A stretch of DNA of 64,000 nt from Pontibacter pamirensis (GTDB taxonomy: Bacteria; Bacteroidota; Bacteroidia; Cytophagales; Hymenobacteraceae): NCBI RefSeq assembly GCF_010015475.1, contig NZ_SSNI01000018.1, forward strand, positions 1 through 64,000, given 5' to 3'. Made by a program: the position numbers and the translations under genes. Each line of letters opens with the position of its first letter. The first letter of the stretch is position 1. Below are positions 28,047 to 38,034 of the stretch, piece by piece. The notes beneath the pieces are model-generated. The model saw nothing but the letters and a program-made list of their open reading frames with translations. It was not told where the DNA came from and made no database searches.

Positions 28047-28895
28047 ATGGAGATAAGAGACAAATACTACACAGTAAATGGTATCCGGTTGCATGTAGCG
28101 GAAGCAGGTAACCCGGAGGGGCCGGTTTTGTTATTCCTGCACGGGTTCCCGGAGTTCTGGTACGGCTGGCGCAAGCAACTGGGCTTTTTTGCAGCCAAAG
28201 GCTTTTGGGTATTGGCGCCCGATCAGCGGGGGTACAACACCAGCAGCAAACCTTCCGGAGTGAAAGCTTATACCATCTCTCAACTAACAACTGATATTGC
28301 TGACCTGATACAGCAGGTTATCTCCCGGAAGGTATACCTGGTCGGCCACGATTGGGGCGGAGCGGTAGCGTGGGCTGTGGCACAACACTACCCGAACCTG
28401 CTGGAAAAGCTCATTATTCTGAACATGCCGCATCCCGAGGTGATGCACCAGGAACTCCGGACAAACCCAAAGCAGCTCTTAATGAGTTGGTATACCGGCT
28501 TTTTCCAGCTTCCTATGCTGCCGGAGGCATATTGTAGGGCCTTTAATTTTAAGGCGCTGGAGAAAAGTATGATGCTAACGGCAAATGAGGGTACCTTCTC
28601 CAAGGCAGAGATAAAATGTTACAAAGTAGCCTGGCAGCAGCCCCAGGCCCTGACTACTATGATTAACTGGTACCGCGCCTATAAGTATAAAACGCTGTAC
28701 GTAAGCCGAGAAGTAACCGTGCCCACCCTGATGCTATGGGGAAGGAAAGACACCTTCCTAAGCGACACAATGGCACAGCCCAGTATAGCGAAGTGCACCA
28801 ATGGACAACTGGTTTTTATGGATAACGCCACCCATTGGCTGCATCACGAAAAACCAGATGAGGTAAACAGCTTCATATATGAATTCATAAAATAA
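28047..28895 (+). CDS. epoxide-hydrolase-like alpha/beta hydrolase
   Basis: This 282-residue alpha/beta hydrolase has HGFPEFWYGWRKQL (oxyanion HGxP motif, about residues 32-45), the nucleophile elbow GHDWGGAVAW with Asp as nucleophile (D102 or close), a cap region, LMLWGRKDTFL with a second Asp, and a catalytic His in ATHWLHHEKPDEV. An Asp nucleophile with HGxP indicates an epoxide hydrolase or haloalkane-dehalogenase type enzyme rather than an esterase. ATG at 28047 is favoured by MEIRDKYYTVNGIRLHVAEAG, the family start. Single gene. The substrate is unknown. Confidence 0.88.
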   Translation: MEIRDKYYTVNGIRLHVAEAGNPEGPVLLFLHGFPEFWYGWRKQLGFFAAKGFWVLAPDQRGYNTSSKPSGVKAYTISQLTTDIADLIQQVISRKVYLVGHDWGGAVAWAVAQHYPNLLEKLIILNMPHPEVMHQELRTNPKQLLMSWYTGFFQLPMLPEAYCRAFNFKALEKSMMLTANEGTFSKAEIKCYKVAWQQPQALTTMINWYRAYKYKTLYVSREVTVPTLMLWGRKDTFLSDTMAQPSIAKCTNGQLVFMDNATHWLHHEKPDEVNSFIYEFIK

Positions 28896-29068
28896 GGCAC
28901 CAAAGATAAACATGTAGCATACGGGCTTCTCCTTTGATAAATTAATCTGCTTTCTCTATAACTGAACAATAGTTCTCCAAAGGCTGTTTTGGATGCCCTG
29001 ATCAATCCTGCTCGCAAAGCACCAATAATAATCAGTATATCGCTGTGCATACTGCTGTTTAAGCGTCT

Positions 29069-30385
29069 TTATAGAAAGGGCTCCAGCGCGAGTACGCCCA
29101 GCAATCCCAAGACGGACACTAGTGTTTCCATAATAGACCAGGTAGCCAGGGTTTGGGGAATCGAAAGGTTGAAATATTCTTTAAACATCCAGAAACCAGG
29201 GTCATTAACGTGGGAGAACATAAGGCTACCGGCTCCGATGGACAGCACCATCAGTTCCGGACTTACGCCGGTGCTGGCAACCAGCGGCAGCGCAATACCG
29301 GCACCTGTAATGGCCGCTACGGTTGCCGAACCCAGGCAAACCCGCAGGAGCGCCGTAATCAGCCAGGCCAGAAACAGGGGCGAATAGTTGGTGCCGCTGA
29401 GCATGGCCGTTACCTCATTTCCTACGCCACTGTCTATCAGTACCTGCTTCAAGGCACCACCACCGCCAATAATCAGCAGAATCATAGCAATGCCTGCTAT
29501 GGAGTCTGTACATACCCGCATCACTTCCGGCATTGTTTTCCCTCTGTTCAGGCCCAGGGTAACAATGGCCACCAGCACCGAGATCAGGAGCGCCATCACC
29601 GGATCGCCTATAAACTCAAACAGTTGCCTTAAAGGCGAAGCAGCAGGCAGCATGATGGTCAATACAGCAGACGTGGCCATCAGTGCAATCGGAACCAAGG
29701 CTGTTAAAATGCTTATCCCGTAGCCTGGCATTTGCTCCTCCGAAAGGGGCTTTAGCACAAAGAGGTTCTGAGGCGGCTCTGTTTTGATATTCCTCAGAAA
29801 GCGCGTGAACAAGGGGCCAGCCACCACAATAGTAGGCACAGCCAGTATGAGGCCGTAAAGGAGTGTGAGGGTTATATCGGCTCCGAATATGACTGCAATG
29901 GCGGTTGGCCCGGGGTGCGGTGGCAGAAAACCGTGCGTTACAGAAAGTGCGGCCGCAGCCGGGATGCCTACATAGAGCAGCGGCAGTTCCGCAGAAATAG
30001 CAACAGCGAACACCAGTGGCATGATCACCACAAATCCTGCATTATAAAACATGGGCAAGCCCACAATAAAACCAGTCAGCACCATGGCCCACTGCAGGTT
30101 GCGCTTACCAAAGCGCTTTATCAGGCCGTAGGTAATACGTTGCGCCGCGCCGCTCTCCGACAACAGGTTTCCCAGCATGGCCCCGAACCCCAGTATCAGC
30201 ACCAGCGAACCCAGTGTATCGCCTATCCCTTTCTGCAGCGACGCCAGTGCATCTTTCACGGCCATGCCTTCGGCCAGTCCTACGCCTAACGCCACCAGCA
30301 CAAGTGCTATAAAGGCATTTATCCGGAAAACAAGCGTCAGGATAAGCAGCGATATAACGCCAAAAAGAACGATGAGAAGCGACAT
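29069..30385 (-). CDS. gntP: gluconate:H+ symporter, GntP family
   Basis: A 438-residue permease from the start at 30385 (MSLLIVLF); a longer reading adds 17 unlikely residues. It has about twelve membrane helices and family marks: GIGDTLGSLVLILGFGAMLG near residue 60, GFLPPHPGPTAIAVIFGADI in the middle, and ALLRVCLGSATVAAITGAG in the second half. GntP family members import gluconate or related sugar acids. It follows the gluconokinase gene by 94 bases on the same strand, which makes gluconate the likely substrate here. No terminator is clear at its end. Confidence 0.9.
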   Translation of the reverse strand: MSLLIVLFGVISLLILTLVFRINAFIALVLVALGVGLAEGMAVKDALASLQKGIGDTLGSLVLILGFGAMLGNLLSESGAAQRITYGLIKRFGKRNLQWAMVLTGFIVGLPMFYNAGFVVIMPLVFAVAISAELPLLYVGIPAAAALSVTHGFLPPHPGPTAIAVIFGADITLTLLYGLILAVPTIVVAGPLFTRFLRNIKTEPPQNLFVLKPLSEEQMPGYGISILTALVPIALMATSAVLTIMLPAASPLRQLFEFIGDPVMALLISVLVAIVTLGLNRGKTMPEVMRVCTDSIAGIAMILLIIGGGGALKQVLIDSGVGNEVTAMLSGTNYSPLFLAWLITALLRVCLGSATVAAITGAGIALPLVASTGVSPELMVLSIGAGSLMFSHVNDPGFWMFKEYFNLSIPQTLATWSIMETLVSVLGLLGVLALEPFL

Positions 30386-30479
30386 AGTGTAGGGATTTAC
30401 AGGTGCTGAAAATCTAGTATAACCGGCATACGACATGCTATGCCTGAATATATAGATTAAAGTTTATATCCTGTACTTT

Positions 30480-32012
30480 TTATGCGCCAATGTGGTGAGA
30501 AGCTTTATGGAGGCAGTCTTTTAACTTTGGGTAGAGTTCGTTGAACAGCGAAAAATTCTGCATGTAGCGTGAATGAAGCTTGGAATCAGGCACAAAGGTT
30601 TTCTTTACCCTAATCATAGCTGCGGCATCTTCAAGGTTGGTGATAAAGCCTAAGGCATACATGCCCATGATAACCGCGCCGAAAGCAGATCCCTCGTGCG
30701 TATCGGTAAGGTGCACTTCTTTGTTGAAGATATCAGCCAGCATCTGCACCCATAAGTCGGAGCGCGAAAAGCCGCCGTTCGCATAAATGGCAGCAATGGG
30801 ACCTGTGGTTTGTTCAAGCGCCCTACCCACGCTGTACACGTTGTACATGACGCCTTCCATCAGTGCCCGCAGAAAATGCTCGCGGGTATGGTTATAATGT
30901 ACACCAAAAAAACAGGCCCGTGCCGCAGGATCCCAGATAGGAGCGCGTTCGCCCAGCAGGTATGGCAGGAAAATCAATCCGTCAGCACCGGGCGGCACGG
31001 CAGCAGCCTTCTTGTTCATCAGCTCATATATATCTTTGTCCTCCTGCGCTGCCAGGGCTGCTTCGGATGCATAGAAATTATCTCGGAACCAGCGCAGGAC
31101 TACACCACCGTTGTTCACGGCTCCTCCCAGCACAAAGCGCTTTGGGGTAAGAATATAGCTGAAGATACGCTCCTGGATATCTGTGGCTGGCTCACTCGCC
31201 ATCACACGCACCGCACCGCTGGTACCAATCGTGACAACGGCATCCCCCGGACGAACAGCATTGGAACCCAGATTGGCCAGGCAACCATCGCTCGCCCCAA
31301 TCACAAAAGGAACGGTAGCAGGTATGTTAAGCAAAGTCGCATAGTCCGGCTTCAGGTTGCGGAAGGTATGGGTAGGTGGTACAGGCTCAGACAGCTTGTC
31401 TTTGGTGATTCCGGCTAATTCCAGGGAATCCAGGTGCCAATCAAATTTAAAAATGTTAAAGAGACCGGTAGCTGAGGCAATGGAGTAATCTATCTTGTAC
31501 TCCCCGAACAGCCGGAAAAACACATACTCTTTTATACCGATAAACTTCGCTGTGTTCTTAAACAACAACGGCTCGTGGTCACGCAGCCAGCGTAGTTTGG
31601 GCAAGGGCGACATGGGGTGCAGCGGTGTTCCGGTGTGCAGGTAAATGTCGTGTCCAATCACGCTTCCTTTCAGGTTTGTTGCATACACTTTGCTTCGGGT
31701 GTCGGCCCATATAATGCATTTTGTGAGGGTGTTGCCCTGCGCATCTACTGCGATAAGGCTGTGCATGGCACTGCTAAAGCTTACGCCTGTTAATTCTACA
31801 CCAAGTATTTTCAGTTCTAAAACAACAGTGCTTAAAGTATCCAGCACAGCCTTGAATACCACCTCCGGATCCTGCTCAGCATAATCAGGCTGTGTACTGA
31901 TAATAGGATATTCGATTGCTTCACGAAACAGCATGTTCCCCTCCATATCAAAAGCTACTGCTTTGGTACTGGTTGTACCTATATCCATACCTATAAGGGC
32001 TTGCTGCTTCAT
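30480..32012 (-). CDS. gntK: gluconokinase, FGGY family
   Basis: A 510-residue sugar kinase from the start at 32012 (MKQQALIG); a longer reading adds 22 residues in the leader. The FGGY phosphate-1 motif is GMDIGTTSTKAVAF (about residues 8-21); FSSAMHSLIAVD and TKCIIWADTRS are typical for the gluconokinase (GntK/XylB-like) subgroup; VTIGTSGAVRV and GGFSRSDLWVQMLADIFNKEV complete the second half. It makes 6-phosphogluconate for the Entner-Doudoroff or pentose phosphate pathway. It is the first gene of a two-gene operon with the permease. No repressor gene is adjacent. Confidence 0.92.
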   Translation of the reverse strand: MKQQALIGMDIGTTSTKAVAFDMEGNMLFREAIEYPIISTQPDYAEQDPEVVFKAVLDTLSTVVLELKILGVELTGVSFSSAMHSLIAVDAQGNTLTKCIIWADTRSKVYATNLKGSVIGHDIYLHTGTPLHPMSPLPKLRWLRDHEPLLFKNTAKFIGIKEYVFFRLFGEYKIDYSIASATGLFNIFKFDWHLDSLELAGITKDKLSEPVPPTHTFRNLKPDYATLLNIPATVPFVIGASDGCLANLGSNAVRPGDAVVTIGTSGAVRVMASEPATDIQERIFSYILTPKRFVLGGAVNNGGVVLRWFRDNFYASEAALAAQEDKDIYELMNKKAAAVPPGADGLIFLPYLLGERAPIWDPAARACFFGVHYNHTREHFLRALMEGVMYNVYSVGRALEQTTGPIAAIYANGGFSRSDLWVQMLADIFNKEVHLTDTHEGSAFGAVIMGMYALGFITNLEDAAAMIRVKKTFVPDSKLHSRYMQNFSLFNELYPKLKDCLHKASHHIGA

Positions 32013-32171
32013 ATTTCTTTCTTGGTTCAAACTAAAGTACGAGATCGAGCTTGTAAGTTGTTCTATGTTCTCCTGCACACCTGTGCTTTCAACTCATTAC
32101 CAAAAATAGCCTGTTTGAGCAGAGTGTAGCAAATTAAGTATGACAAAAGCTGCTAAAAAGTCCATAAAAAG

Positions 32172-32205
32172 AAAGCCTCTAACTTAAACCAGGGGCTTTA
32201 TTTTT
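32172..32205 (-). terminator. terminator of the Bcr/CflA gene
   Basis: AAAGCCTCT (32172-32180) pairs with AGGGGCTTT (32191-32199) with one wobble, with an A-rich flank that becomes a T tract on the minus strand. It lies downstream of the leftward drug exporter stop. Confidence 0.6.
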
Positions 32206-32225
32206 ACATCGGCTATAACAAAACT

Positions 32226-33458
32226 TTACATCACAACGGAAATATCTTCTTCCACTTCCTGCTGGCTTGCCTTATACCGCACATTTCGCTTACTAATCGT
32301 CAGCACAACCAGGCCACCCAGCGCGCAAGCAGTCATCACGCTCACCATCGGAATGGCTGTGCTGTTGTGAAATACACTAACCAAAGCAGACACTACTCCG
32401 GCCATCGCCATCCTAAAGCTGCCCATTAAGGCAGACGCGCTACCGGCATGTTTTGTGAAAGGCGCCAGGGAAAGCGCTGTGGCATTAGGGTTTGTTAAGC
32501 CCTGCCCTGTCAGGAAAACAAACATCAACACGATGAGGCTGTACATACCGAACCACCCATACCAGGTGCCTGCCACCAGCAGAATACCTATGGCGGTCTG
32601 GTAAAATAGGGTAAAGTTGATGATTTGCTGACTCTTAAACTTCTTCAGCAAGATATGATTTAGCTGCGTTGAGCCAATCATAGCAAAGGCCAGAAAAGCA
32701 AATATCCACCCGTAGGTCTGCTCACTTACATTGTAGATGTTCATGAAAACATCAGCAGAGCCTGCTATGTAGGCAAACGGAGCAGATGTGGCGATACCTC
32801 CCACCAGCGCATACACCAGGAACTGGGGTTGTTTTAGTACTGTGAAAAAATTATTTATTACCGGTTTTGGGCGGAGTGACATGGTGGTATCCGGCTGCCT
32901 TCCTTCTGGCAACGCAAAATGAACGCCCAGCAGGATAAGCGCAGTAATGATGGCCAGAATGATAAAAACATAATGCCACCCGAAAACTGCTGTTACATAA
33001 CCGCCAACCGTTGGCGCTATCATCGGAGACACCGCAATAACGAGGGTAATCAGCGAAAAAGCCTGAGCCGTTTTATTAACCGGAAACAAGTCCCGTACCA
33101 GGGCCTGAGCTGCCACCATACCGGCACAGCCTCCTAATGCCTGCAAAAACCGCATGGCAATTAAAGACTCCACTGAAGTGGTGAAGGCGCAGCCTAAGGA
33201 AGCAAGCAGGTAAACTACCAGGCCAACATAAAGTGGGTTCTTTCTCCCGTACCGGTCCAGCAATGGACCGTAAAGCAGCTGCCCTGCAGAAATACCGATG
33301 AGGTAGCTGGTTAAGGATAACTGCACCTGGGCAATAGAAGTGTTTAAATCTTTTGCAATAGCCGGGAAACCGGGCAAGTACATATCTATAGAAAAAGGAC
33401 TTATGGTTGCCAAAGCCCCTAATATTAATACAATTATAAAGTAATCTTTACGCGTCAT
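32226..33458 (-). CDS. Bcr/CflA family multidrug efflux MFS transporter
   Basis: A 410-residue carrier from the start at 33458 (MTRKDYF), which follows the family pattern; the longer reading has no such match. The opening ISPFSIDMYLPGFPAIAKDL is a hallmark of the Bcr/CflA drug:H+ antiporter group, and GPLLDRYGRKNPLY is the MFS signature loop between helices 2 and 3. LGGCAGMVAAQALVRDLF is also typical of this group. Members export bicyclomycin, sulfonamides or cysteine; the substrate here is unknown. It is one gene with a leftward terminator, separate from the gluconate operon. Confidence 0.92.
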   Translation of the reverse strand: MTRKDYFIIVLILGALATISPFSIDMYLPGFPAIAKDLNTSIAQVQLSLTSYLIGISAGQLLYGPLLDRYGRKNPLYVGLVVYLLASLGCAFTTSVESLIAMRFLQALGGCAGMVAAQALVRDLFPVNKTAQAFSLITLVIAVSPMIAPTVGGYVTAVFGWHYVFIILAIITALILLGVHFALPEGRQPDTTMSLRPKPVINNFFTVLKQPQFLVYALVGGIATSAPFAYIAGSADVFMNIYNVSEQTYGWIFAFLAFAMIGSTQLNHILLKKFKSQQIINFTLFYQTAIGILLVAGTWYGWFGMYSLIVLMFVFLTGQGLTNPNATALSLAPFTKHAGSASALMGSFRMAMAGVVSALVSVFHNSTAIPMVSVMTACALGGLVVLTISKRNVRYKASQQEVEEDISVVM

Positions 33459-33851
33459 GTATTCATAAACTTCAAAGTTATAACATTCATCAACAATACC
33501 TGCCATCTAAAGTTTAATGAAAGTGATAATTATTTTATTGAGACCATTCATACGCCCTAAAGCGTAAGAACTATGCAGAGGCCACAGCATTTATGGCGAG
33601 AGGAGTTGCTTTGTTAGTGGTAGTAGCAAAAATTATTCGCAGCTGTATGCCCTATACCTTGCGCTAATGCTATCCTTCTGAAGAAAAGGCACAAGTAGCA
33701 GGACAAATTGTTTTCATTATATCCAGGGAAGGTGTTAAGGAAACAGCGTACGGTAGGTAACAGCTAGAAATAGGAAAGCCTTGTATGTGGCTTTACAAGG
33801 CTTTGTTGATGAAGATATCGTTGGTAGTAGCATCTACCAACATTGGCTATT
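33459..33851. other. intergenic stretch with a terminator hairpin
   Basis: It contains the exporter leader and an isolated hairpin near the right end. No gene is supported; plus-strand frames here are antisense to the small gene that follows. Confidence 0.45.
33775..33804 (-). terminator. terminator of the 94-residue hypothetical gene
   Basis: Perfect 11-base arms AAAGCCTTGTA (33775-33785) and its complement (33794-33804), 48 bases beyond the leftward stop at 33852. Confidence 0.6.
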
Positions 33852-34136
33852 CTATTTATCTAATTCTGCACTTTCAAGAGCTCCCTCGCCATCGGTAGCT
33901 TTTAATAATTTTGCGTATTTATCCTTCAGACGTGAGATGCTGTTTTCATCAATCATTTCATCGTCCTCGCTTAGCAGAAGAAGTTCTTCCTGAAGGCTGA
34001 TGTCTGTGATAAACATTCTGTCGAGGTAGAGCCCGTTTAGATAAAACCGGCAATAAAACCGGCCTTCATTTATAGGAGTAAGCGCAATAAAATCACAACC
34101 GGATAACTTCTTGTAAAAATTTGTTAACTCATTCAT
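33852..34136 (-). CDS. hypothetical protein, 94 residues
   Basis: A 94-residue acidic protein from the start at 34136 (MNELTNFYKKL). I do not recognise a family. The middle (NEGRFYCRFYLNGLYLDRMF) looks like a short beta hairpin, and the C-terminus is a charged helix with SISRLKDKYAKLLKATDGEGALESAE. There is no signal or membrane segment. It has its own terminator hairpin, which supports a real gene. The function is not known. Confidence 0.55.
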   Translation of the reverse strand: MNELTNFYKKLSGCDFIALTPINEGRFYCRFYLNGLYLDRMFITDISLQEELLLLSEDDEMIDENSISRLKDKYAKLLKATDGEGALESAELDK

Positions 34137-34540
34137 TCTTAACACCATTTAGCGTTATACAACACCTGCATTACCTTCCCCTCAATAGTTTTAAGGATAG
34201 AGTCTACTGACTGTGTATTTGTATATCTACTTCAAATATACTACATAATCGAGCAGATAGTTATAAATACCTAGATTTATCAGTATTTATACGTTAACAA
34301 AGATTTACACTCAAACTTCAAACCCTTTTATAGTGAGAATTGTACAAAAACCCTTATGCGTTATATAAAAACAAACCTTCTCATTCAGAGGCTGGAACGG
34401 CAGTAAACAGCCTACGCTAGCATCTGCTGTGCCCCTACAAAATCCGTGTAGTTAATGGCGGTCGTTTTTATTCTTAGCATTGTTTCTTTATCCTGCTTAA
34501 ACTTAGAATTCTAGAAGTGGTTTTTAACGTATGCAGCCTG
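34137..34540. other. divergent control region without a gene
   Basis: No gene is seen. The stretch is AT-rich and should carry the promoters of the small leftward gene and the rightward ACT gene. No clear TAnnTTTG box was found. Confidence 0.4.
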
Positions 34541-34948
34541 ATGGACACGAACGGAGTAAAAAACCTTACGACACTACTGCAGCAACTGGAACCTGAGCTA
34601 AACGATGGAGAATACGTATTCTGTACAATTCAAGAGAACAGCTCCTTAGACCTGGCTCAGGTGCTGTTCAGCTTCAAAGAACAAGAAGGTCTCACGGTAG
34701 TGTTACTCAAAGAAGCAGCAGACAAAGCGGCCCTGCCCTATTCTTTTGTGTCATCCTGGATTACACTAAAGGTACATTCCTCGCTGGAAGCAGTGGGACT
34801 AACAGCCGCTTTCTCTACGGCACTGGCAAAAGCCGGTATCAGCTGCAATGTAGTGGCAGCATTTTATCATGATCATATTTTCGTACCCTCCAAAGATGCC
34901 GTGAATGCGATTCAGGTGCTGAAATCGTGCGCTTCCCAAGCTACATGA
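34541..34948 (+). CDS. ACT domain protein (DUF2241-like plus ACT)
   Basis: A 135-residue protein. The N-terminal half (NLTTLLQQLEPELNDGEYVFCTI) and the linker into LPYSFVSSWITLKVHSSLEAVGLTAAFSTALAKAGISCNVVAAFYHDHIFVP match a family in which a DUF2241-like region is followed by an ACT domain; ACT domains bind amino acids. ATG at 34541 is chosen because GTG at 34517 lies before an unlikely leader. Single gene. Ligand unknown. Confidence 0.8.
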   Translation: MDTNGVKNLTTLLQQLEPELNDGEYVFCTIQENSSLDLAQVLFSFKEQEGLTVVLLKEAADKAALPYSFVSSWITLKVHSSLEAVGLTAAFSTALAKAGISCNVVAAFYHDHIFVPSKDAVNAIQVLKSCASQAT

Positions 34949-35131
34949 AGATACGATTTGTCCTCATCAATTTACATCGCCTTTCTGCCTGCTTGTACCC
35001 AACGAAGGGAGGAGCGATTCGTAAAGACGTATGCTGTTGTATTTACTAGACCAACCACAACAGCATATATTGCCCTGGGCTGTATTGGTTTCCCTGCCAT
35101 TGGCGTATGAACAAATAAACAAACGTGCCGA

Positions 35132-36034
35132 ATGCTAATAAATACACGCATCCCTTTCAGGTATATTTTCAGAAAAGTCAAAAATGATCTGCTCAGTGTG
35201 CTCTGTTTTTCTGTTGTGTTTCATATCCTGAAGCTGTTCTTTGTAGATTATCTCCCCATCATTCCGTTTCAACTACCTACCATTCTGGGTACTTCCATTG
35301 CGCTGATACTGGCTTTTAACCTCAACCAGTCTTATGATAGGTGGTGGGAAGCCAGAAAAGTATGGGGCGCTATTGTTAATGATTCCCGCTCGTTTGTTAT
35401 GCAACTAAAAGGGTTTACCAGGAGAGAAGGGGACACAGGCACAATAATAAAAAGGATGGCGCACAGGCAGATTGCCTGGTGCTATTGCCTTGGCCAGTCG
35501 CTAAGGGGGCAGGATCCGATTGCAGCAGAACAGACCAGCCATTTATCGGAGGAAGACATTGACTTTATCAAAACACAGAACAACAAGCCATTTGCCCTGT
35601 TAATGCTGCACACGGAAGATTTGAGAAATCTTTACGAGCGTGAAGCTGTAAACCCTTTTCAGCAGGTTCAGATAGATAGCACTATTACGCGACTCTGTGA
35701 CTCAATGGGGAAAGCGGAAAGAATCAACAGCACCGTTTTTCCAATTACCTACAGGTTATTCGTTCACTTCTTTATTTACCTGTTCCTGATTGTGCTTTCT
35801 CTTGCGTTGGTGGAAACCGTTGGCCTTTTCGAGATTCCCATCCTAACTTTTATTGCTTCTACGTTTTTCCTTTTAGAAAAAACCGGAAAGCACATGCAGG
35901 ACCCTTTCCGCAACAAACCTACCGACACAGCTGTAACAGCTATCGCCAGAACAATAGAGATTAATATCAAGCAGATTTTACAAGAGGAGGAGGTACCAAA
36001 ACCGCTGGCTCCGGAAGCATTCTATCTGATGTAA
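35132..36034 (+). CDS. bestrophin family ion channel protein
   Basis: A 300-residue membrane protein with four main hydrophobic helices. The signature ILAFNLNQSYDRWWEARKVWGAIVNDSRSF (near residues 60-90) and the second half with EPFIYLFLIVLSLALVET-like hydrophobic blocks identify the bestrophin/YneE (UPF0187) family. Bacterial members form pentameric channels that conduct cations or anions. Single gene. The regulation is unknown. Confidence 0.9.
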   Translation: MLINTRIPFRYIFRKVKNDLLSVLCFSVVFHILKLFFVDYLPIIPFQLPTILGTSIALILAFNLNQSYDRWWEARKVWGAIVNDSRSFVMQLKGFTRREGDTGTIIKRMAHRQIAWCYCLGQSLRGQDPIAAEQTSHLSEEDIDFIKTQNNKPFALLMLHTEDLRNLYEREAVNPFQQVQIDSTITRLCDSMGKAERINSTVFPITYRLFVHFFIYLFLIVLSLALVETVGLFEIPILTFIASTFFLLEKTGKHMQDPFRNKPTDTAVTAIARTIEINIKQILQEEEVPKPLAPEAFYLM

Positions 36035-36165
36035 GTCAGTTTTAATATAACCTGCTGACTTTTAAACAGGATGAACGATGAGTCTGTTGGCTCATTTCGA
36101 AAGAGCTACACGTTTTTACCCGGCTAGTTTCTGATGAGGCTATTTGAACTGAACTGAAAAAGCGT

Positions 36166-36447
36166 TCAGCATTTACTGATAACAAGGTTTGTGAGCGCCA
36201 TCAGAATCAGAGGATGCTTCTGCCTCATTTTCTCTAACATAAACTCCATAATAAAATAATCGCTTACGTCACTGTCTATACCATCGCAGAGCAGTGAATA
36301 TTTAAACCTGATAACACCAATGTAACAGGCATCATCGTGATCAATTAAGTAATTGCAAATGCTGTAATACAACTCCTGAGACTCCTTCTCCCCCAGTTCT
36401 ATACTTAGTACATCTTCTACAGCTTTTTTGGCACTGTTCTTTAACAT
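36166..36447 (-). CDS. hypothetical protein, 93 residues
   Basis: A 93-residue protein, MLKNSAKKAVEDVLSIEL at the start, Cys- and Asp-containing in the middle and a hydrophobic C-terminal tail with PLILMALTNLVISKC. It looks helical. I recognise no family, and it has no signal peptide. It is convergent with the bestrophin gene and divergent from the HTH gene. Confidence 0.5.
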   Translation of the reverse strand: MLKNSAKKAVEDVLSIELGEKESQELYYSICNYLIDHDDACYIGVIRFKYSLLCDGIDSDVSDYFIMEFMLEKMRQKHPLILMALTNLVISKC

Positions 36448-36809
36448 GACCTTACTGAAATTTAAAATACCGTACTAGAAATACGTGTTTATCTGACATA
36501 GTATACGTATTTCAATAAATAAATTGCGTTCCTCTATTTTATAACCTACTTTTTCTTCCCCCCGCTATACCGATGAAGCAGATCAGGCATAAAGCCTTTA
36601 TCATTGTGTGGATAATATGTGTATAGTTAAAAGGCACAAGTTAGTCCGCGAAACACTTCAAACCCACAACTCATTGTTTATCAGAAAGAAACAATATAAA
36701 GACACAGAACCACTATTCCACATACGTGTAAAATTTGTCCACATTCACATATCATACATACTGGTTACCTATATTTGTATACATATACACCCTTACACAA
36801 ACAGGTAAC
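36448..36809. other. divergent control region upstream of the HTH gene
   Basis: AT-rich leader with no supported gene. A 66-codon plus-strand frame (36608-36808) is read as noise: it has no family features and covers the promoter of the next gene. Confidence 0.45.
36770..36777 (+). promoter_or_regulatory. candidate Bacteroidota -7 element (TATATTTG)
   Basis: TATATTTG matches TAnnTTTG and lies 33 bases before the HTH start codon. A TTG -33 is not clear. Confidence 0.45.
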
Positions 36810-37235
36810 ATGCAGCAGACAGAGATAAAAACAGGTATACACCGAGGTGAAATAATTAAAGATGCCATAAAAGCGAGTGGTGTGGCAGTAGGTGTGGTAG
36901 CAGAAAAGCTTGGCATTAGCCGCAAAACCCTATACAACAAGTTTAAGGAGTCGAGCATTCCGTATAGCTTTATCCTGAAGTTAGGCGAGGTAATACACCA
37001 TGACTTTTCACTGGAGTTCCCGCATCTGAGTAAAACCGTAAAGAAAGAGACACCTAAGCCACAGGCGCCTATAAACAATAACCTGCTGTTGCAATTTGAT
37101 GGAGCACCTCAGGAGCCTTACAAGCCCAATAGCATGAAAGAGTGTGAACAGGAACTTGTAACACTGCAGCGCAAATACATCAGTCTGCTGGAGAACTTTA
37201 ATGAACTGCTGCTGAAAACATCGCAAAGCAAGTAG
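36810..37235 (+). CDS. HTH (Xre/phage-repressor-like) regulator with coiled C-terminus
   Basis: This 141-residue protein has an N-terminal helix-turn-helix (about residues 10-55): GEIIKDAIKASGVAVGVVAEKLGISRKTLYNKF, with the turn at KLGISRKTLY. The C-terminal part is Pro-rich and ends in a helix (ECEQELVTLQRKYISLLENFNELL) likely to dimerise. ATG at 36810 is chosen because upstream residues in the same frame match the AT-rich leader. Targets unknown. Divergent from an unrelated small gene. Confidence 0.72.
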   Translation: MQQTEIKTGIHRGEIIKDAIKASGVAVGVVAEKLGISRKTLYNKFKESSIPYSFILKLGEVIHHDFSLEFPHLSKTVKKETPKPQAPINNNLLLQFDGAPQEPYKPNSMKECEQELVTLQRKYISLLENFNELLLKTSQSK

Positions 37236-37453
37236 TTAACTCAGCTGTGGGTTAAAGAATATAGCTGCACGCACTATCCTACACCTGAGGTAGCAAGAGT
37301 TGTGCAGCTGCTTTAAAGGGAATGTAAGCAAACTGGTGCTGAGTGAAGCAGTCTACATCTCCCACTATCGCAGAAGTGAATTTGCGGATGGTTATACAAA
37401 TCATTCGCAACAGACAGATGTATGGGCATGTTTCACCTGCTGCAAAGGGTGCG

Positions 37454-37939
37454 TCAGTTATTGTCGTTGTTTATGTTCCTGTCCAAATCACTTTCCATCA
37501 CCTCTACATTACCTGTCATAAAAGTAGCCACGGCTTTGTCACCGTCATACAGGGTTAATACATCTCCTGCAACACGGTACGTATTTACACGGCTTAGCAC
37601 CTCCAACATTTTATTTTCCAGCTGCATGTCTGCGCAGGTCATCCGGGTGGTGCTTAACTCTGATAGCTGCAGGCGCTCATCTGTTAATGTATAACTGCCC
37701 GATATTCTGTTACAGCCTGTGTAACCGGTTACATCATCGTCTTTTTCCTCAAACCGGATATAGGCTGTGCGTGTATCTTTTGATGCCTGCACATTCTGTC
37801 CTTCCAGGGATACAAGTATCCAGTAAGCGTCCTGTATAGTTTCTGTTTGAGTACTAAGGGTATTATTTTGAAGGGTGCAGGAGCTACTTAAGAGAAGCAG
37901 CAGCAGTGCCACCGGAAGTATAGCGGTTAGGGTATTCAT
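37454..37939 (-). CDS. META domain lipoprotein (HslJ-like)
   Basis: A 161-residue lipoprotein (lipobox LSSSC, about Cys21). The META domain is clear: YWILVSLEGQNVQASKDTRTAYIRFEEKDDDVTGYTGCNRISGSYTL, then LSTTRMTCADMQLENKML. The two invariant Cys of the GCN and TRMTC motifs are present. META-domain proteins are implicated in heat-shock or novobiocin response (HslJ), but the mechanism is unknown. Single gene. Confidence 0.88.
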   Translation of the reverse strand: MNTLTAILPVALLLLLLSSSCTLQNNTLSTQTETIQDAYWILVSLEGQNVQASKDTRTAYIRFEEKDDDVTGYTGCNRISGSYTLTDERLQLSELSTTRMTCADMQLENKMLEVLSRVNTYRVAGDVLTLYDGDKAVATFMTGNVEVMESDLDRNINNDNN

Positions 37940-38034
37940 CTTCGTGTAAATTTCAAAAACATTATTTCGTGCCTGGGTTTTAGCCTGATGCCTGTGTATT
38001 TACGCAAAACTTACCCAAGGCTCTAGGTATGTAT